Source of the DNA: FEN-1219 sp963713355
GTDB lineage: Bacteria > Pseudomonadota > Gammaproteobacteria > Steroidobacterales > Rariloculaceae
DNA length: 64,000 nt
Assembly (NCBI GenBank): GCA_963713355.1
Contig: CAVQLK010000007.1
Span: 1 to 64,000 of the forward strand
Direction: 5' to 3'
Under the pieces are notes generated by a model, which saw nothing but the letters and a program-made list of their open reading frames with translations, made no database searches and was not told the origin of the DNA. Below are positions 42,973-51,079 of this stretch, one piece after another. Within the stretch, counting starts at the first letter, position 1, and each line of letters starts with the position of its first letter. Position numbers and translations under genes: made by a program.

Positions 42973-43173
42973 ATGTCAGCAGCCGAGCACGACGCCAACG
43001 AATCTACGCTGCCCACGCCGACACAAGAGCCCAAAGCGGAAGAGTGGCTCACCGACGTCATCGATCAATGGAAGCGCAGCGCTTTTCTGCGCTCGCTCGA
43101 GCGGCGTCACGCGGCCGTGTCGTATCGCGTCGTCGTCGAATCCACGCGCTTGGTCCGCACGACTTCTTCGTAG
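42973..43173 (+). CDS. small hypothetical protein (66 aa)
   Basis: An open frame of 66 codons with ATG at 42973, GAGAG six bases upstream and a TATAAT box 29 bases upstream. The product begins MSAAEHDANESTLPTPTQEP and then has an amphipathic segment EEWLTDVIDQWKRSAFLRSL followed by a basic, less structured end. I recognise no family. It is convergent with hisI and alone between the HExxH gene and a gene-free stretch. It may be a genuine small protein or the surviving 5' part of a longer gene. Confidence 0.4.
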   Translation: MSAAEHDANESTLPTPTQEPKAEEWLTDVIDQWKRSAFLRSLERRHAAVSYRVVVESTRLVRTTSS

Positions 43174-43600
43174 AGCTCGAGCAACCGTCTCGGCGATCCG
43201 GTCTTTTCGAATGCGCTAAGCGCGGATGCCGTTAGGCGCCTGCCGCACCCACGGGTCGTGCCGTAGCGAGCGCGGCGAGGCCGTCTTACGTAGCAGAGCC
43301 AACGTTGCCGCGCGCGAGCGCAGCGGAGCCGACCACCAACGCTTTCCCCGTGCGAATAGTCTCGTGTCCTTACGTGTCACGGTTTCACCTGTTTCCTGTT
43401 CCCTGTGACGAGCGTGCGCATCGTGCGCACGATGAATGACGGATCGATGGCGTTTCGGTGAAGTTTCGGATTCGTTTCGCCGAGCCGCAATGTGTTTGCG
43501 TTTTGAGACACCTCGCGGCGCGGGGTGCCGTACTCGACGCCGGCATCGTAGACGTCCGCCGGTGACGGCGGGGTCTCATCGCGGTTTGCGAAGGGTAACG
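43174..43600. other. gene-free stretch with a perfect inverted repeat
   Basis: These 427 bases between the small ORF and hisI hold no convincing gene. GTGCGCA-tcg-TGCGCAC at 43414-43430 is a perfect 7-bp hairpin. Short pyrimidine repeats of the type CCTGTTTCCTGTTCCCTG occur just before it. An untranslated RNA driven by the upstream TATAAT box is possible but not shown. Confidence 0.4.
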
Positions 43601-44077
43601 CTACAGCTTCGTGGGGTTCGGAGCGTCGCCGTAGACGACCTTCGGGTCGAACACCTTTTCTTTCTCGGTGAACTCGAGCGCTTTGATACCCTCGCCGATC
43701 GGAATGCGCCGGTAGAAGCAGGTCCGATAGCCGACGTGACAGCTGGCGCCTTTGCCGGCGACGGACACCTTGAGCCAGACGCAGTCCTGGTCGTCGTCGA
43801 TCATGAGCTCCGTCACCTTCTGGACAAGTCCGCTCGTCGCGCCTTTGTGCCAGAGGACCTTGCGGCTGCGGCTCCAGTAGTGTGCTTCACCGGTCTCGAT
43901 CGTCTTGCGCAGGGCTTCGGCGTTCATGTAGCCGACCATGAGCAACTCGCCGGTCTCGGCAGCCGTCGTCACGGCCGGGATCAACCCGTCTGAGTCGAAT
44001 TTCGGGGCGAGCTCGGCGCCTTCCTCGACTTGCTCGACGCTCGTGCGCGCCGCGAATTCTTGGCCCATGGCGGTCAT
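43601..44077 (-). CDS. hisI: phosphoribosyl-AMP cyclohydrolase HisI, outside a his operon
   Basis: This 158-residue enzyme opens the purine ring of PR-AMP in histidine synthesis. Conserved parts are LLMVGYMNAEALRKTIETGE, HYWSRSRKVLWHKGATSG, the Mg-binding DDDQDCVWLKV with its acidic residues and the first zinc Cys, and ASCHVGYRTCFYR with the other zinc cysteines. It is the stand-alone form, not the HisIE fusion, and slightly longer than many because of an N-terminal extension. The ATG at 44077 has GAGG upstream. No other his gene is in the window, so it sits apart from the his operon, divergent from cysS. Confidence 0.92.
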   Translation of the reverse strand: MTAMGQEFAARTSVEQVEEGAELAPKFDSDGLIPAVTTAAETGELLMVGYMNAEALRKTIETGEAHYWSRSRKVLWHKGATSGLVQKVTELMIDDDQDCVWLKVSVAGKGASCHVGYRTCFYRRIPIGEGIKALEFTEKEKVFDPKVVYGDAPNPTKL

Positions 44078-44188
44078 CCAAAACCTCGTGAACGGCGAAA
44101 TTATAGGCGTTTTTCGTGGGCTTGCGGCTCGGCTGCCGCGGTCAGCTTGCTATCATGGTGCCTCGAATGACGGTTCTTGAACCCGCCA

Positions 44189-45583
44189 ATGGCGCTTTTC
44201 CTCCATAACACGCTGACGCGCACGCGCGAGCCGTTCGAGCCGGCCATCCGGGCCGACCCGTTACGCGTGACGATGTACGTCTGCGGCCCGACGGTCTACA
44301 ACTACGCGCATATCGGCAACGCGCGGCCGCCCGTCGTGTTCGACGTGCTGCAACGCCTGCTGCGCCGCTCGTACAACCTGACCTACGTTCGCAACGTTAC
44401 CGACGTCGACGACAAGATCAACGACGCGGCAAAGGCAGAACGCGTCGAGATCGGCGTGCTGACGGCGCGCTATCTCGCGGCCTTCCACGAGGATTTACGC
44501 GTGCTCGGAGTCGCGCCGCCCGACGTCGAGCCGCGCGTCACCGATCACATCCCGCAGATCGTCGCCATGATCGAGCGGCTGATCGCGACGGGCCATGCCT
44601 ACGTGGCCGAAGGGCACGTGCTGTTTGCCGTGCCGAGCTTCGCGGAGTACGGGCGGCTCTCGGGTCGCGACCGCGAGGACATGCTGGCCGGTGCACGAGT
44701 CGAGGTGGCGCCCTACAAGCGCGACCCCGGCGACTTCGTGCTCTGGAAGCCATCCGATGCCGAGATCATCGGTTGGCCGAGCCCCTGGGGACGCGGCCGT
44801 CCCGGCTGGCACATCGAGTGCTCGGCGATGGCCGAGGCGCACCTGGGGGAGACGATCGACATTCACGGCGGCGGCGTGGATCTCGTGTTCCCGCACCACG
44901 AGAACGAGGTCGCGCAGAGCACGTGTGCGCATGGCGGCGCCCGCTACGCGCGCTATTGGCTGCACAACGGCCTCGTGCAGGCGAACGGCGAGAAGATGTC
45001 GAAGTCGCTCGGCAACGTGCGGCTCGTGCGCGACTTGTTGGCCGAGCACGGCGGCGAAACTGTGCGGCTAGCGCTGCTGACGGCTCACTACCGTCAGCCG
45101 CTCGACTGGACCGATCAGCTCGTCATCGAGGCGCGGCAAAAGCTCGATCGCATGTATGGCGCGTTGCGCGACGCAGGCATCAGCGGCGTTTTGACGCGGG
45201 CACCCGCCGCGGCCCCGCCGGCGGGAATGCTAGCGGCGCTCGAGGATGACCTCAACACGCCGGAGGCCTTCGCCGAGCTGTTCGCCACGGTGCGCGCCGC
45301 GAACCGCGCCACGGACCCGCGCGAGAAACGCGCGCTGGCGGAGTCCCTGCGCGCCGGCGCCTGGCTGCTCGGCCTGCTGACCGAGGAGCCGCAGACCTGG
45401 TTCGCGGCCGGGGGCTCGGCGGACCAAGGCGACGCGGAGATTGACACACTGGTGAAGCAGCGCGACGCTTTACGTCGCGAGAAGAACTTTGCGGAGGCCG
45501 ATCGCATTCGTCGAGAGCTCACGGAACGCGGCATCGTCATCGAGGACGCCCCTCCCGGCGCCCGTTGGCGGCGGTCGCGGTGA
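44189..45583 (+). CDS. cysS: cysteinyl-tRNA synthetase CysS
   Basis: CysS charges tRNA-Cys. The start at ATG 44189 (MALFLHNTLTRTREPF) fits the family; a TTG four codons upstream is an alternative. The length is 464 residues. Motifs are MYVCGPTVYNYAHIGNARP (zinc Cys and HIGH-like HIGN), RNVTDVDDKIN, PGWHIECSAM, GGGVDLVFPHHENEVAQS and KMSKSLGNVRLVRDLL. The C-terminal helical domain includes DALRREKNFAEADRIRRELT and ends VIEDAPPGARWRRSR. The stop overlaps the GTG of yidD (GTGA), so the two are coupled. Confidence 0.97.
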   Translation: MALFLHNTLTRTREPFEPAIRADPLRVTMYVCGPTVYNYAHIGNARPPVVFDVLQRLLRRSYNLTYVRNVTDVDDKINDAAKAERVEIGVLTARYLAAFHEDLRVLGVAPPDVEPRVTDHIPQIVAMIERLIATGHAYVAEGHVLFAVPSFAEYGRLSGRDREDMLAGARVEVAPYKRDPGDFVLWKPSDAEIIGWPSPWGRGRPGWHIECSAMAEAHLGETIDIHGGGVDLVFPHHENEVAQSTCAHGGARYARYWLHNGLVQANGEKMSKSLGNVRLVRDLLAEHGGETVRLALLTAHYRQPLDWTDQLVIEARQKLDRMYGALRDAGISGVLTRAPAAAPPAGMLAALEDDLNTPEAFAELFATVRAANRATDPREKRALAESLRAGAWLLGLLTEEPQTWFAAGGSADQGDAEIDTLVKQRDALRREKNFAEADRIRRELTERGIVIEDAPPGARWRRSR

Positions 45584-45834
45584 GCCCGGCGGACGCCGTC
45601 CGGGCGCTGTTGCTCGGCTCGATCCGGCTCTATCAGCTCACGCTGTCGCCGTGGCTAGGCACGCAGTGCCGCTACGACCCCACTTGCTCGAAGTACGCGG
45701 CCGAGGCGCTCGAACGATTCGGCGTCGCGCGCGGGGTGTGGCTCGCGGCGAAGCGGCTCGGGCGGTGCCACCCCTGGGGCCGCTCGGGGTACGATCCGGT
45801 ACCCGCTCTCGAAGGGTCGGCAAGGAGACCGTAA
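45580..45834 (+). CDS. yidD: membrane protein insertion efficiency factor YidD
   Basis: An 84-residue YidD, a small membrane-associated protein that helps YidC insert inner-membrane proteins. The core is SIRLYQLTLSPWLGTQCRYD, PTCSKYAAEALERFGVARGV and RLGRCHPWGRSGYDPVP, with the invariant CR..PTCS..A and HP.G..G.DPVP patterns. The GTG start overlaps the cysS stop by three bases; a TTG five codons upstream is possible. yidD normally lies between rnpA and yidC near the origin, so its place after cysS is unusual. Confidence 0.92.
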   Translation: MSPADAVRALLLGSIRLYQLTLSPWLGTQCRYDPTCSKYAAEALERFGVARGVWLAAKRLGRCHPWGRSGYDPVPALEGSARRP

Positions 45835-45837
45835 CCA

Positions 45838-46098
45838 TTGGACCGCAAGCTGCTCGACATCGTCTGTTGCCCGGTCACGCGCTCGTCGCTGGAGCTGCTG
45901 CCGGAACGCGAGCTTGCGACTTTGAATGAGCTCATCGGCGCGAAACGCATCAAGAACCGCGAAGATGCCGTCGTCGACGCGCCGCTCGCGGAGGCGCTCG
46001 TGACGCGCAGCGGCAAGCTCATCTATCCCGTGCGCGACGGCATCCCCGTGCTGCTCGAGGATCAAGCCATGCCGCTCCAGCAAATCGAAGGGTCGTAG
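45838..46098 (+). CDS. Trm112-family (YcaR-like) protein
   Basis: An 86-residue protein from TTG 45838. It begins MDRKLLDIVCCPVTRSSLEL and ends LVTRSGKLIYPVRDGIPVLL, the layout of Trm112/YcaR-like proteins. These are small scaffold or zinc-ribbon-like proteins that partner methyltransferases in eukaryotes and have no settled role in bacteria. Only the CCP cysteines of the first knuckle are present and the second pair is missing, as in many bacterial members. The middle section (ERELATLNELIGAKRIKNRE) is longer than in short YcaR proteins. It follows yidD by three bases. Confidence 0.83.
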   Translation: MDRKLLDIVCCPVTRSSLELLPERELATLNELIGAKRIKNREDAVVDAPLAEALVTRSGKLIYPVRDGIPVLLEDQAMPLQQIEGS

Positions 46099-46142
46099 GC
46101 CAAACACCGTTTTTTGCCGAATACTGTTTTGCCGAATACACC

Positions 46143-47168
46143 TTGAAAGTCCGGTTCAATCAGCTCGAAACCCACCTCAACCGCGGTTTGGCCAAGGTCT
46201 ATCTCGTCGCCGGCGACGAGCCGCTGCTCGTCGACGAGGCGCTCGAGCAGCTGCGCGAGGCGGCGAAGGTCGCGGGCTTCACGAGCCGCGAGCTACACAC
46301 GGCAGAGCGCGGCTTCAAATGGGTCGATCTGCTGGCGGGCGCCGAGAACCTATCGCTGTTCGCGACACGCAAGATCGTCGAGATCAGGCTCGCCACGCCG
46401 AAGCCGGGCGACGAAGGCGCCGAGACGATCGCGTCGTTAAGCAAGCGCGACGACCCCGATACGCTCGTCATCGTCGCCGTCGGCGAGAAGCTGGGTCAGG
46501 CGTCACGCTCTACGTGGGTCAAGGCGATCGAGCAGCACGGTGTCGTCGTCGAGATCTGGCCGATCGAGCGCGGCGAGCTGCCGCGTTGGGTCCAGCAGCG
46601 GGCGGGGAACCTGCGCCTGAAGCTCACGCAAGCCGCCGCGCGCTCGCTCGCGGAGCGCGTCGAGGGCAACCTGCTTGCGGCGGATCAGGAGATCAAGCGG
46701 CTCGCGTTGACGGCCGCGGGCCGCGAGGTCGACGAAGCCGAGGTGCTCGAGTTCGTCGCGAACAACAGCCGCTTTGACGTGTTCGCGCTCGCCGATGCCG
46801 TGCTCGCCGGCGAGACGGGGCGAACGTTCAAGATCCTGTCGGGCTTGCGCGCCGAGGGTGTGCACCCCGTGCAGATTAGCTGGGTGTTGAACCGCGACAT
46901 CAGCATGCTGGCCCGGCTCGAGTACGCCGTGCGCCACGGTGACAATCTCGAAGGCGCCTTGCTGCGCAGCGGCGTCTGGCAGCGCCGCCAACCGCTCGTG
47001 AAGAAGGCGCTCGCGAAGTTCAAGGCGCAGCGGTTGAAGGCGCTGCTGGCCGAGGCCGCGCGCGTCGACGCCGCCCTGAAGGGCGTGTTTCCGGCCGAGC
47101 CGTGGACGACGCTGACCGATCTTTTGGTCTCGCTGCTGCGGCCGCCCGAAGGCGCGAGGGCCCGCTGA
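46143..47168 (+). CDS. holA: DNA polymerase III delta subunit HolA
   Basis: HolA opens the beta clamp as part of the clamp-loader complex. The 341-residue protein starts at TTG 46143 (MKVRFNQLETHLNRGLAKVY). Conserved parts are VYLVAGDEPLLVDEALEQLR, LFATRKIVEIRL, DPDTLVIVAVGEKL, and LAERVEGNLLAADQEIKRLA, the typical HolA helix. NNSRFDVFALADAVLAGETG and the collar-domain region follow. There is no functional Walker A, as expected for delta. The preceding 44 bases contain a direct repeat of TTTTGCCGAATAC. The next gene nadD follows after three bases. Confidence 0.95.
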   Translation: MKVRFNQLETHLNRGLAKVYLVAGDEPLLVDEALEQLREAAKVAGFTSRELHTAERGFKWVDLLAGAENLSLFATRKIVEIRLATPKPGDEGAETIASLSKRDDPDTLVIVAVGEKLGQASRSTWVKAIEQHGVVVEIWPIERGELPRWVQQRAGNLRLKLTQAAARSLAERVEGNLLAADQEIKRLALTAAGREVDEAEVLEFVANNSRFDVFALADAVLAGETGRTFKILSGLRAEGVHPVQISWVLNRDISMLARLEYAVRHGDNLEGALLRSGVWQRRQPLVKKALAKFKAQRLKALLAEAARVDAALKGVFPAEPWTTLTDLLVSLLRPPEGARAR

Positions 47169-47171
47169 AGC

Positions 47172-47813
47172 ATGCGATCGGTCGGTATCTTCGGCGGCAC
47201 GTTCGATCCGATCCACTACGGCCACCTGCGTACGGCACTCGAGCTGAAGGCTCTGCTCGATCTCGCCAAGGTCCACATCGTGCCGTGCGCGAGCCCGCCG
47301 CATCGCACGGCGCCGATGTCCGACGGCGCGTTGCGCCTGCGTATGGTCGAGGCGGCAACTCGCGGCGAGACGGGCTTCGTCGCCGACGATCGCGAGCTCA
47401 GGCGTGCCGGCGTCTCATACACGATCGATACGCTCGCGAGCTTTCGCGCCGAGCTGCCGGACCGATCGCTATGCCTGTTGCTCGGCATGGACGCGTTCTT
47501 GGGTTTGCCGCAGTGGCATCGTTGGCGCGAGCTGACGACGTTCGCGCACATCGTCGTGGCGCACCGGCCGGGCTGGGACGCGCCGACGACGGGCACGCTC
47601 GGCGAGCTGCTGCGCGAGCGCCGTGCGCCGAGCGCTGCCGACATCGCGGCGAAGCCAGCAGGTCTAATTCACGTCCAGCCCGTCACGCAGCTCGAAATCT
47701 CGTCGACGGACCTACGCGACTCGCTGCGCGCAGGCCGCGACCCGAAGTTCTTGGTGCCCGATAGCGTCAGGGAGATCATCATCGAAACGGAGTGTTATGC
47801 CGAATCCCTTTAG
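47172..47813 (+). CDS. nadD: nicotinate-nucleotide adenylyltransferase NadD
   Basis: NadD makes nicotinic acid adenine dinucleotide in NAD synthesis. The 213-residue protein has the nucleotidyltransferase start VGIFGGTFDPIHYGHLRTAL, with the HxGH-like HYGH, then VPCASPPHRTAP, DDRELRRAGVSYTIDTLASF, LLGMDAFLGLPQWHRWREL and the C-terminal ISSTDLRDSLRAGRDPKFLV with the ISST(D)xR motif. The 3' end overlaps rsfS by 17 nt. The order holA-nadD-rsfS-rlmH is conserved across gammaproteobacteria. Confidence 0.96.
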   Translation: MRSVGIFGGTFDPIHYGHLRTALELKALLDLAKVHIVPCASPPHRTAPMSDGALRLRMVEAATRGETGFVADDRELRRAGVSYTIDTLASFRAELPDRSLCLLLGMDAFLGLPQWHRWRELTTFAHIVVAHRPGWDAPTTGTLGELLRERRAPSAADIAAKPAGLIHVQPVTQLEISSTDLRDSLRAGRDPKFLVPDSVREIIIETECYAESL

Positions 47814-48273
47814 GAAGAAGTCGACTCGTCTGAAGGCGCCGCCCAATGCCACGGGGCTGCCCAGAGAGACGCCAGCAAGGAAGACGCGCGCCCCGGCGGC
47901 GAAGCGCAGCAAGCCGAAGAAAGGGCCGAAGAGCCTCGCCGATCTCGTGGCTCGAGCGCTCGACGACATGAAAGCCGATAACGTCCACGTGCTCGACGTG
48001 CGCCATCTGACGACGGTGACCGACACGATGGTCATCGCGACCGGCCGCTCCGACCGGCACGTCCGCGCGATCGCCGGCGCCGTCGTCGAGCAAGCCAAGA
48101 AAGCGGGCTACCGCCCGATCGGCGTCGAAGGCGAGCGCTCGGGCGAGTGGGTGCTCGTCGACCTCGCGGATCTCGTCGTGCACGTGATGCTGCCGCGCGT
48201 GCGCGAGTTCTATAACCTCGAGAAGCTCTGGGACATGCCGGCGCGCGCCGAAGAAGCCGAGAGCGGCACGTAG
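47797..48273 (+). CDS. rsfS: ribosome silencing factor RsfS with basic N-terminal extension
   Basis: RsfS binds ribosomal protein uL14 and blocks subunit joining under starvation. The RsfS fold spans residues about 46-150: LVARALDDMKADNVHVLDVR, TTVTDTMVIATGRSDRHVRA, IAGAVVEQAKKAGYRPIGVE, GEWVLVDLADLVVHVMLP, REFYNLEKLWDMPA. The first 45 residues are a Lys/Arg/Pro-rich extension (MPNPFRKKSTRLKAPPNA...). Such extensions are not part of the standard fold and may aid ribosome binding. The ATG at 47797 lies inside nadD; a later start would remove the extension, but no strong ribosome-binding site marks one. Confidence 0.93.
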   Translation: MPNPFRKKSTRLKAPPNATGLPRETPARKTRAPAAKRSKPKKGPKSLADLVARALDDMKADNVHVLDVRHLTTVTDTMVIATGRSDRHVRAIAGAVVEQAKKAGYRPIGVEGERSGEWVLVDLADLVVHVMLPRVREFYNLEKLWDMPARAEEAESGT

Positions 48274-48284
48274 CTGCCGCAGTG

Positions 48285-48758
48285 ATGTTGCGCCTCGAGC
48301 TGATCTCGGCCAGCAACCGGCAGCCGGGCTGGGTCGACGAAGGGGCCGAGGACTACGCGAAGCGGCTGCGCGGCCGCTGCACGCTCGAGATCAAAACCGT
48401 TCCGCTCGCGCGCCGTACGGCGGCGACACCCGCCGAGCGCGCAATCCACGACGAGGGCGAGCGCATGCTCGCGCTCGTGCCGCAAGGCGCGCACGTCGTC
48501 GCGCTGCTCGAAGCAGGCAAGCCGTGGTCGACGAAAGATCTCGCGGCGAAGCTCGAAGGCTGGATGCAGCGCGGCGCGCCGGTGTCATTCCTCGTCGGGG
48601 GGCCCGACGGCTTGAGCCCGGCGTGCGTCGCACGCGGCGCCGACCGCTGGTCGCTCTCGAACTTGACGTTGCCGCACGGGCTCGTGCGAGTCATCGTCGC
48701 CGAAGCGCTCTACCGTGCGTGGTCCTTGCTCGAGAACCATCCCTATCATCGGGCGTGA
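48285..48758 (+). CDS. rlmH: 23S rRNA pseudouridine-1915 N3-methyltransferase RlmH
   Basis: RlmH is a SPOUT methyltransferase that modifies pseudouridine 1915 in helix 69 of 23S rRNA. The 157-residue length fits. Signatures are MLRLELISASNRQPGWVDEG, HVVALLEAGKPWSTKDLAAK, VSFLVGGPDGLSPACVARGA with the GGPDG cofactor-site motif, LSNLTLPHGLVRVIVAEALY, and the end ENHPYHRA. The ATG at 48285 is chosen over a GTG one codon earlier. It is 11 nt after rsfS, in the conserved operon. Confidence 0.96.
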   Translation: MLRLELISASNRQPGWVDEGAEDYAKRLRGRCTLEIKTVPLARRTAATPAERAIHDEGERMLALVPQGAHVVALLEAGKPWSTKDLAAKLEGWMQRGAPVSFLVGGPDGLSPACVARGADRWSLSNLTLPHGLVRVIVAEALYRAWSLLENHPYHRA

Positions 48759-48916
48759 GCGCAGGCTGCATTGCCGTGAAGGCCCAGTACGCCGTGGCCC
48801 GTGACGGACGGTTCCTGATCAACGAGAGCGCCGAGGGGCCCGCCGCGGTCCCAATCACGCTGGTCCTGAACTGGGCGGGCGAGCGCGAACCGGCGCGCGC
48901 GGACGGAGGCGACTGA
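48755..48916 (+). pseudogene. C-terminal remnant resembling WD40/TolB-like protein ends
   Basis: A 53-codon open frame overlapping the rlmH stop reads KAQYAVARDGRFLINESAEG and then AAVPITLVLNWAGERE. The pattern Y-V-A-x-D-G-R-F-L-I-N then P-I-T-L-V-L-N-W is the usual last strand pair of beta-propeller (TolB-like/WD40-type) proteins and related kinases. No propeller or kinase part is present upstream, where the same frame is a shadow of rlmH. I take it as the 3' end of a lost gene inserted between rlmH and maf. Nothing else was seen in the 92 bases up to maf. Confidence 0.45.
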
Positions 48917-49008
48917 GCGGCGCCGCCGGCCGGCTAGGATCCCGACGGCGCCGCCCTCTCAGGGCCCAAGGCTAGGCGCAACCCGACGTACCTCGTATAG
49001 TGCTTTGA

Positions 49009-49605
49009 ATGGGAAAGGATTTCGTCTACTTAGCCTCGGCTTCGCCGAGGCGCAGCGAGCTGCTGCGTCAAATCGGCGTGCACTTCACGGTTAGACCGGC
49101 CGCGATCGCCGAGCAGCAATTGCCCGCCGAAACGCCCGAGGTCTATGTCACGCGCTTAGCGGTGGCCAAGGCCGAGGCTGTCTGGGCGGCCGTCGCCGAC
49201 TCGCGACCTGTGCTCGGGGCCGACACCGCCGTCGTGCTCGAGGGCGCCGTGCTCGGCAAGCCCGAGACTGCGGCCGACGCCGCCGCAATGCTCGAGCGGC
49301 TGTCGGACCGAACCCACCGCGTGCTCACGGCGGTCGCCGTGCGCCATGCGGCAGGCGTCGAGACCCGGCTGAGCGCCAGCGAAGTGAGATTCCGTGCCAC
49401 GACCTCGGCCGAGCGCCTCGCTTACTGTTCAACGGATGAGCCGTTCGACAAGGCGGGCGGCTATGGCATCCAGGGGTATGCGGCCGTGTTCGTCGAGGAG
49501 CTCAAGGGCAGTTACTCGGGTGTCGTGGGGCTGCCGCTATTCGAGACGGCGGAGCTGCTGGCGCGCTGCGGCATCGGTTTCTGGCTCACGGCACGGGCGG
49601 CCTGA
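49009..49605 (+). CDS. maf: Maf-family nucleoside triphosphate pyrophosphatase
   Basis: Maf proteins hydrolyse dTTP/UTP or modified nucleotides to monophosphates as a house-cleaning function. The 198-residue protein begins with the signature VYLASASPRRSELLRQIGVH and has GADTAVVLEGAVLGKPETAA (with the catalytic Asp), RTHRVLTAVAVRH and DKAGGYGIQGYAAVFVEELK, where GYGIQG is typical of the YhdE (dTTP/UTP) branch. Its location directly before rng also fits yhdE. The ATG at 49009 follows a short remnant region. The stop overlaps the rng ATG by one base (TGATG). Confidence 0.93.
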   Translation: MGKDFVYLASASPRRSELLRQIGVHFTVRPAAIAEQQLPAETPEVYVTRLAVAKAEAVWAAVADSRPVLGADTAVVLEGAVLGKPETAADAAAMLERLSDRTHRVLTAVAVRHAAGVETRLSASEVRFRATTSAERLAYCSTDEPFDKAGGYGIQGYAAVFVEELKGSYSGVVGLPLFETAELLARCGIGFWLTARAA

Positions 49606-51074
49606 TGAAGCGCGAGGAGATCCTCATCAACGCCACGTCGACCGAGGTCAGGGCCGCCCTCGTCGACAGCGGCGTGCTGCAAGAAGTGCAGATCGAGCGA
49701 GCGAGCCGCGTCGGCCTCGTCAGCAACATCTACAAAGGCAAGGTCTCACGCGTGCTGCCGGGCATGCAGGCCGCGTTCGTCGAGCTCGGGCTCGAGCGCA
49801 CGGCGTTCCTGCACGCGTCCGATATCGCGCGCAACCCGCATGCGGAGGCCGCCGCGAGCGAGGAAGAGCCCGATATCCGCGAATTCGTGCGCGAAGGCCA
49901 AGAGCTGCTCGTGCAGGTGCTCAAAGAGCCGCTCGGCACGAAAGGCGCGCGCCTGACGACGTACATCGCGATCCCGTCGCGGTATCTCGTCCTCACGCCG
50001 AATAGCGTCGGCATAGGAGTGTCGTCGCGCATCGAGGACGAGATGGAGCGCGAACGGCTGCGCTGCGTCGTCGAGGAGCTCAAAGCCGCGGCCCCGCAAG
50101 CGGGCTACATCATTCGCACGGCCGCCGAGGGCGCGACACGCGAGGCGCTGCAGGCCGACCTTCAATTTCTGCACAAGCTGTGGCAGTCGATCGAGGAAAA
50201 CGCCGCGGGGACGCCGGCCGGGGGCCTCGTCTACGAAGACTTGCCGTTGCCGCTGCGCGTGCTGCGCGACTCGTCGAGCCCCGATATCGCGCGCGTGCGC
50301 GTGGATTCAGAAGCCACGTTCGCCAAGCTCAAGGAATTCGCCGAACGCTTCGTGCCGCGGCTGGCCCCTCTGATCGAGCTGTACACCGAGCCGCGGCCGA
50401 TCTTCGACGTCTACGGTATCGATGACGAGATCGATCGCGCGCTGCACCGCAAGGTGTCGCTGAAGTCGGGCGGCCACGTCGTCTTCGACCAAACCGAGGC
50501 GATGACGACGATCGACGTCAACACGGGCGCCTACGTCGGCCACCGTAACCTCGAGGAGACGATCTTTCGCACGAACCTCGAAGCCGCGGCAGCCATCGCA
50601 CGGCAACTGCGCCTGCGCAATCTAGGCGGTATCATCATCATCGACTTCATCGATATGATCGAGGAGGAGCATCGCCGCCAGGTGCTCCAGACGCTCACGG
50701 ACCGGTTGGCCGGCGATCACGCCAAGAGTCACGTCATGAACGTGTCGCCGCTCGGGCTGGTCGAGATGACGCGCAAGCGAAATCGGGAAAGCCTGGAACA
50801 CTTGCTGTGTCAGCCGTGTCCGAGCTGTGAGGGCCGCGGCTTCGTCAAGACGGCGGAAACCGTGTGCCACGAGATTTTCCGCGAGATCCTGCGCCAGCAT
50901 CGGCAGTTCGATTTCCAGGAGCTCTTGGTGCTCGCGAAGCCCCAAGTCATCGAGAGGCTTCTCGACGAGGATTCGGCCGGAATCGCCGAGCTCGAGGAAG
51001 TCACGGGTAAGCCGATCCGGCTGCAGAGCGAGGCGCTGTATTCGCCGGATCAATTCGACGTGGTGTTGATGTAG
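49605..51074 (+). CDS. rng: ribonuclease G
   Basis: RNase G is a single-strand endoribonuclease that matures the 5' end of 16S rRNA and degrades some mRNAs. The 489-residue protein has the S1 domain at residues about 35-125 (GLVSNIYKGKVSRVLPGMQA, FVELGLERTAFLHASDI), the RNase-H-like and DNase-I-like domains (GLVYEDLPLPLRVLRDSSSP, TIDVNTGAYVGHRNLEETIF with the metal-binding Asp, and GGIIIIDFIDMIEEEHR with the second Asp), and the zinc link CQPCPSCEGRGFVKT. It lacks the long C-terminal scaffold of RNase E, so it is RNase G. It is coupled to maf by TGATG and precedes yhdP by five bases. Confidence 0.96.
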   Translation: MKREEILINATSTEVRAALVDSGVLQEVQIERASRVGLVSNIYKGKVSRVLPGMQAAFVELGLERTAFLHASDIARNPHAEAAASEEEPDIREFVREGQELLVQVLKEPLGTKGARLTTYIAIPSRYLVLTPNSVGIGVSSRIEDEMERERLRCVVEELKAAAPQAGYIIRTAAEGATREALQADLQFLHKLWQSIEENAAGTPAGGLVYEDLPLPLRVLRDSSSPDIARVRVDSEATFAKLKEFAERFVPRLAPLIELYTEPRPIFDVYGIDDEIDRALHRKVSLKSGGHVVFDQTEAMTTIDVNTGAYVGHRNLEETIFRTNLEAAAAIARQLRLRNLGGIIIIDFIDMIEEEHRRQVLQTLTDRLAGDHAKSHVMNVSPLGLVEMTRKRNRESLEHLLCQPCPSCEGRGFVKTAETVCHEIFREILRQHRQFDFQELLVLAKPQVIERLLDEDSAGIAELEEVTGKPIRLQSEALYSPDQFDVVLM

Positions 51075-51079
51075 CCGCA

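Noticed and set aside
43174..43600. tRNA or 6S-type RNA in the gene-free stretch
   Set aside because: No cloverleaf or long rod-like pairing could be drawn; only one short hairpin was found.
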